Source: Bacillota bacterium
GTDB lineage: Bacteria; Planctomycetota; UBA8108; UBA1146
NCBI GenBank assembly: GCA_003973385.1
Contig: QNYK01000064.1
Span: 1 to 64,000 of the forward strand
Reading direction: 5' to 3'
Length of the DNA stretch: 64,000 nt
Under the pieces are notes generated by a model. The model saw only the letters and a program-made list of their open reading frames with translations. It was not told the DNA's origin and ran no database searches. Numbering within the stretch: the first letter of the stretch is position 1; each line of letters starts with the position of its first letter. A program made the translations under genes and the position numbers. Below, in pieces: positions 61,633 through 64,000 of the stretch.

Positions 61633-64000
61633 TCACATATTTCTTCTGTAACGCCCACCGACATCGTAGAGCGCACGTGTGATCTGACCGAGGCTTGCCA
61701 CGCGAACCGTATCGATGAGTTCTCGGAAGATGTTGCCATCGGTCAGGGCCACCTGCTGTAATCTTTCCAGTGCTGGATTCACGGCATCGGCATGCGTCTC
61801 ATGGAATTGCTTCAGATCGACCAGACGCTGCTGCTTCTGCTCGGGAGTCGCACGGCGCAATTCGAGTTTGCGTGGCTGCTGCGGCTCCTGCTCGGGCCTG
61901 AGAAATGTATTGATCCCGACGATCGGCAGGTCTCCGGATTGTTTTCGGTGCTCGTACAGGAGCGACTCCTCCTGGATCCTCGATCGCTGGTACTGCCGCT
62001 CCATCGCACCCAGCACCCCACCTCGCTCATGCAACCTACGGAACTCCTCGAGTACGGCTTCTTCGACAAGTTCAGTCAGTTCATCCGTGATGAAGGCGCC
62101 CTGAATCGGGTTGTCATTCTGAGCGAGACCAAGTTCCTTGGCCACGATGAGTTGGATCGCCATCGCCCTTCTGACTGAATCCTGAGTAGGGGTCGTGATC
62201 GCTTCATCAAATGCGTTCGTGTGTAGCGAATTACACTGATCATAGTAGGCCATCAATGCCTGTAACGTCGTTCGTATATCGTTGAAGTCGATCTCCATGG
62301 CGTGAAGCGAGCGGCCCGATGTCTGAATGTGATACTTCAACTTCTGGCTACGTTTATTGGCACCATAAACATCTCGCATCGCGATGGCCCAGATTCTGCG
62401 TGCCACCCTCCCGAGGACTACGTATTCCACATCGAGCCCGTTGGAGAAGAAAAAGGACAGGTTCCTGGCGAAGTCATCGATTTCCATGCCGCGGGACAGA
62501 TAGTACTCGACATAGGTAAAACCATTGGCGAGCGTGAACGCGAGTTGTGAGATGGGATTCGCCCCGGCCTCTGCAATATGATAGCCACTGATGGATACGG
62601 AATAGTAATTCCTGACCTGTTCCTCGATGAAGAACTGCTGGATGTCCCCCATCATTCGAAGTGCAAAATCGGTGCTGAAGATGCACGTGTTCTGCGCCTG
62701 ATCCTCCTTGAGGATATCTGCCTGCACCGTCCCCCTGACGCTGCGAAGCACATGGCGCTGGATCTCTCCCACCTGCTCATGGGTTGGCTCCGAGCCATTT
62801 TGTTGGCAAAAGAGCTCGATTTGCTGGTCGAAGGCGGCATTGAAATACATCGCCAGGATCATCGGAGCTGGCCCATTGATCGTCATCGAAACGGAAGTAC
62901 TGGGGGAGCAGAGGTCAAACCCATCGTAGAGTTTCTTCATGTCATCCAGATTGCAGATGCTGACGCCACTTTCACCAACCTTGCCGTAGATGTCGGGGCG
63001 AAGATCGGGATCCTCTCCGTACAGAGTGACCGAATCGAAAGCGGTGGAGAGTCGGTGCACATCTTCACCATCACACAGGTAGTGGAATCTCTCGTTTGTC
63101 TTCTCTGGAGGTCCTTCACCCGCAAACATCCGCTTCGGATGTTCATCTCGTCTACGGAATGGAAACACTCCCGCCGTGAAGGGGAAATGGCCTGGCAGGT
63201 TTTCCTTCATCAGCCAGCGAGTGAGGTCCCCCTGGCCCTGAAAACCAGGAAGTGCGACCCTGGAGATCTTGTTTCCCGACAGCGTTTCGAAGCGTAGAGG
63301 CTCTCGAATCTCTCTGTCTCTTACACCGAAAACCAGTTCCTCTTCACGATAAGCAGCAGCGACTTCTGGCCAGGCCTCCAGGATTCTCATGACTCTTGGA
63401 TCGATGGAACCCTTGATCGTGAACGCCATCTCCCTGAGCCGTTCACCCGCCTCCGGATTTTCAGCTTCGAGCAACTCCGCGCTGCGCAGGAGCGCCTGGG
63501 CATCGGAGGCTATCCGGGCAGAGTCCTCGACACATCGGTGGTACTCAGTGATTCCGTTGACGATCTCGAGCAAGTATCCCGCCCGCTCGGAAGGAATCGG
63601 GGCGGGCCGATCTGCGCTATCGACGGAAACTCTATCGTGCTGTATCAGCCAGTTTTCGCCCTCTGCTTCACTCAATGTGGCGAGCAGGTGGCCGTAAAAT
63701 TTCTCGACACCCGCATCATTGAAGTGGCTTGCAGTGGTCCCGAATACTGCCAGATCTTCATCCTTTATCTCAGGATCAAAGATCCCACGGCTCCTGCGAA
63801 ATTGCTTTCGTACATCCCTGATCGCATCCCTGGCTCCAGGTCGATCGAACTTGTTGAGGATGACGATGTCGGCAAAATCTATCATGTCGATCTTCTCGAG
63901 CTGAGACGCTGCTCCGTACTCGGGAGTCATGACATAGACGCAGAGATCCGCCAGGTCTGTGATGCGGCTATCTCCCTGGCCGATACCCGATGTCTCCAGC
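61633..64000 (-). CDS. icmF: Fused B12-dependent acyl-CoA mutase (IcmF type), N-terminal part off the edge
   Basis: The last 788 residues of a fused mutase whose beginning lies beyond 64000. The visible part starts in the MeaI GTPase domain (LETSGIGQGDSRITDLADLC, ADIVILNKFDRPGARDA with the NKxD motif). After a linker, the methylmalonyl-type mutase barrel follows (SMTINGPAPMILAMYFNAAF, ISGYHIAEAGANPISQLAFT, HIQTSGRSLHAMEIDFND, AFDEAITTPTQDSVRRAMAI). In IcmF the B12-binding domain comes first, so it should be off-window. It interconverts isobutyryl- and butyryl-CoA or related acyl-CoAs, feeding the operon at 41984-47403. Confidence 0.93.
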   Translation of the reverse strand, partial: LETSGIGQGDSRITDLADLCVYVMTPEYGAASQLEKIDMIDFADIVILNKFDRPGARDAIRDVRKQFRRSRGIFDPEIKDEDLAVFGTTASHFNDAGVEKFYGHLLATLSEAEGENWLIQHDRVSVDSADRPAPIPSERAGYLLEIVNGITEYHRCVEDSARIASDAQALLRSAELLEAENPEAGERLREMAFTIKGSIDPRVMRILEAWPEVAAAYREEELVFGVRDREIREPLRFETLSGNKISRVALPGFQGQGDLTRWLMKENLPGHFPFTAGVFPFRRRDEHPKRMFAGEGPPEKTNERFHYLCDGEDVHRLSTAFDSVTLYGEDPDLRPDIYGKVGESGVSICNLDDMKKLYDGFDLCSPSTSVSMTINGPAPMILAMYFNAAFDQQIELFCQQNGSEPTHEQVGEIQRHVLRSVRGTVQADILKEDQAQNTCIFSTDFALRMMGDIQQFFIEEQVRNYYSVSISGYHIAEAGANPISQLAFTLANGFTYVEYYLSRGMEIDDFARNLSFFFSNGLDVEYVVLGRVARRIWAIAMRDVYGANKRSQKLKYHIQTSGRSLHAMEIDFNDIRTTLQALMAYYDQCNSLHTNAFDEAITTPTQDSVRRAMAIQLIVAKELGLAQNDNPIQGAFITDELTELVEEAVLEEFRRLHERGGVLGAMERQYQRSRIQEESLLYEHRKQSGDLPIVGINTFLRPEQEPQQPRKLELRRATPEQKQQRLVDLKQFHETHADAVNPALERLQQVALTDGNIFRELIDTVRVASLGQITRALYDVGGRYRRNM

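Noticed and set aside
1..64000. Search for tRNA, rRNA, insertion sequences, integrases and toxin-antitoxin pairs
   Set aside because: Nothing matching their conserved sequences or protein motifs was recognised by eye; faint tRNA-like folds cannot be excluded without a covariance search.

Overview
The window is a GC-rich, densely packed bacterial chromosome segment with about 50 protein genes and no rRNA, tRNA, phage, IS element or CRISPR array that I can see. I infer a member of the Planctomycetota. The evidence is a secreted M4 protease ending in the dockerin-like, cysteine-closed C-terminal tag common in that phylum, a Tat-exported Gfo/Idh/MocA oxidoreductase, SUMF1-type and SGNH secreted proteins, and a periplasmic multiheme cytochrome. 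No marker RNA is present, so this is inference from protein style.

Bases 1-11300 are a long leftward block of housekeeping genes: a phasin-like protein and ABC1 kinase, miaB-ribD, a large exported helical protein, then serS-purA-uppS-cdsA-phoH. Members of the last group overlap through ATGA junctions and phoH is cut by the left edge. A terminator at 11358-11394 separates this block from a structured, gene-free stretch (11395-11640) and an aminotransferase/peptidase pair. Bases 13671-15637 hold a two-gene unit of a coiled-coil protein and a divergent actin-like ATPase, closed by a very strong terminator. Next come a lipoprotein, an NFACT/RqcH protein, ndk, and rightward a sigma-54 activator and the primary sigma factor.

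Bases 22456-34813 are mainly carbon and electron metabolism: a FabZ-like hotdog protein lacking the catalytic histidine, a methyltransferase, histidine ammonia-lyase, ETF-quinone oxidoreductase, an isopropylmalate-synthase-like enzyme, YgfZ, a beta-decarboxylating dehydrogenase, thiolase, enoyl-CoA hydratase, and an unusual parvulin-cyclophilin fusion. Bases 34951-39886 encode transporters (EamA, a two-subunit sodium:solute symporter, CstA).

The most striking locus is 39908-40897. It is a fused methionine sulfoxide reductase B/A whose reading frame is interrupted only by a UGA at exactly the catalytic position of the MsrA GCFWG motif, which makes it a probable selenoprotein. rsmG lies divergently beside it.

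Bases 41984-47403 form a leftward acyl-CoA oxidation operon (3-hydroxyacyl-CoA dehydrogenase, acyl-CoA dehydrogenase, MeaB GTPase, second acyl-CoA dehydrogenase, thiolase). It fits functionally with the B12-dependent IcmF-type mutase at the right edge and with ETF-QO. Bases 47601-51917 encode the giant modular M4 protease. Bases 52396-54985 encode an ABC-2 exporter. Bases 54982-61616 hold cell-surface and redox genes: SGNH hydrolase, Tat oxidoreductase, ApbE, SUMF1-domain protein, heptaheme cytochrome and a small membrane protein.
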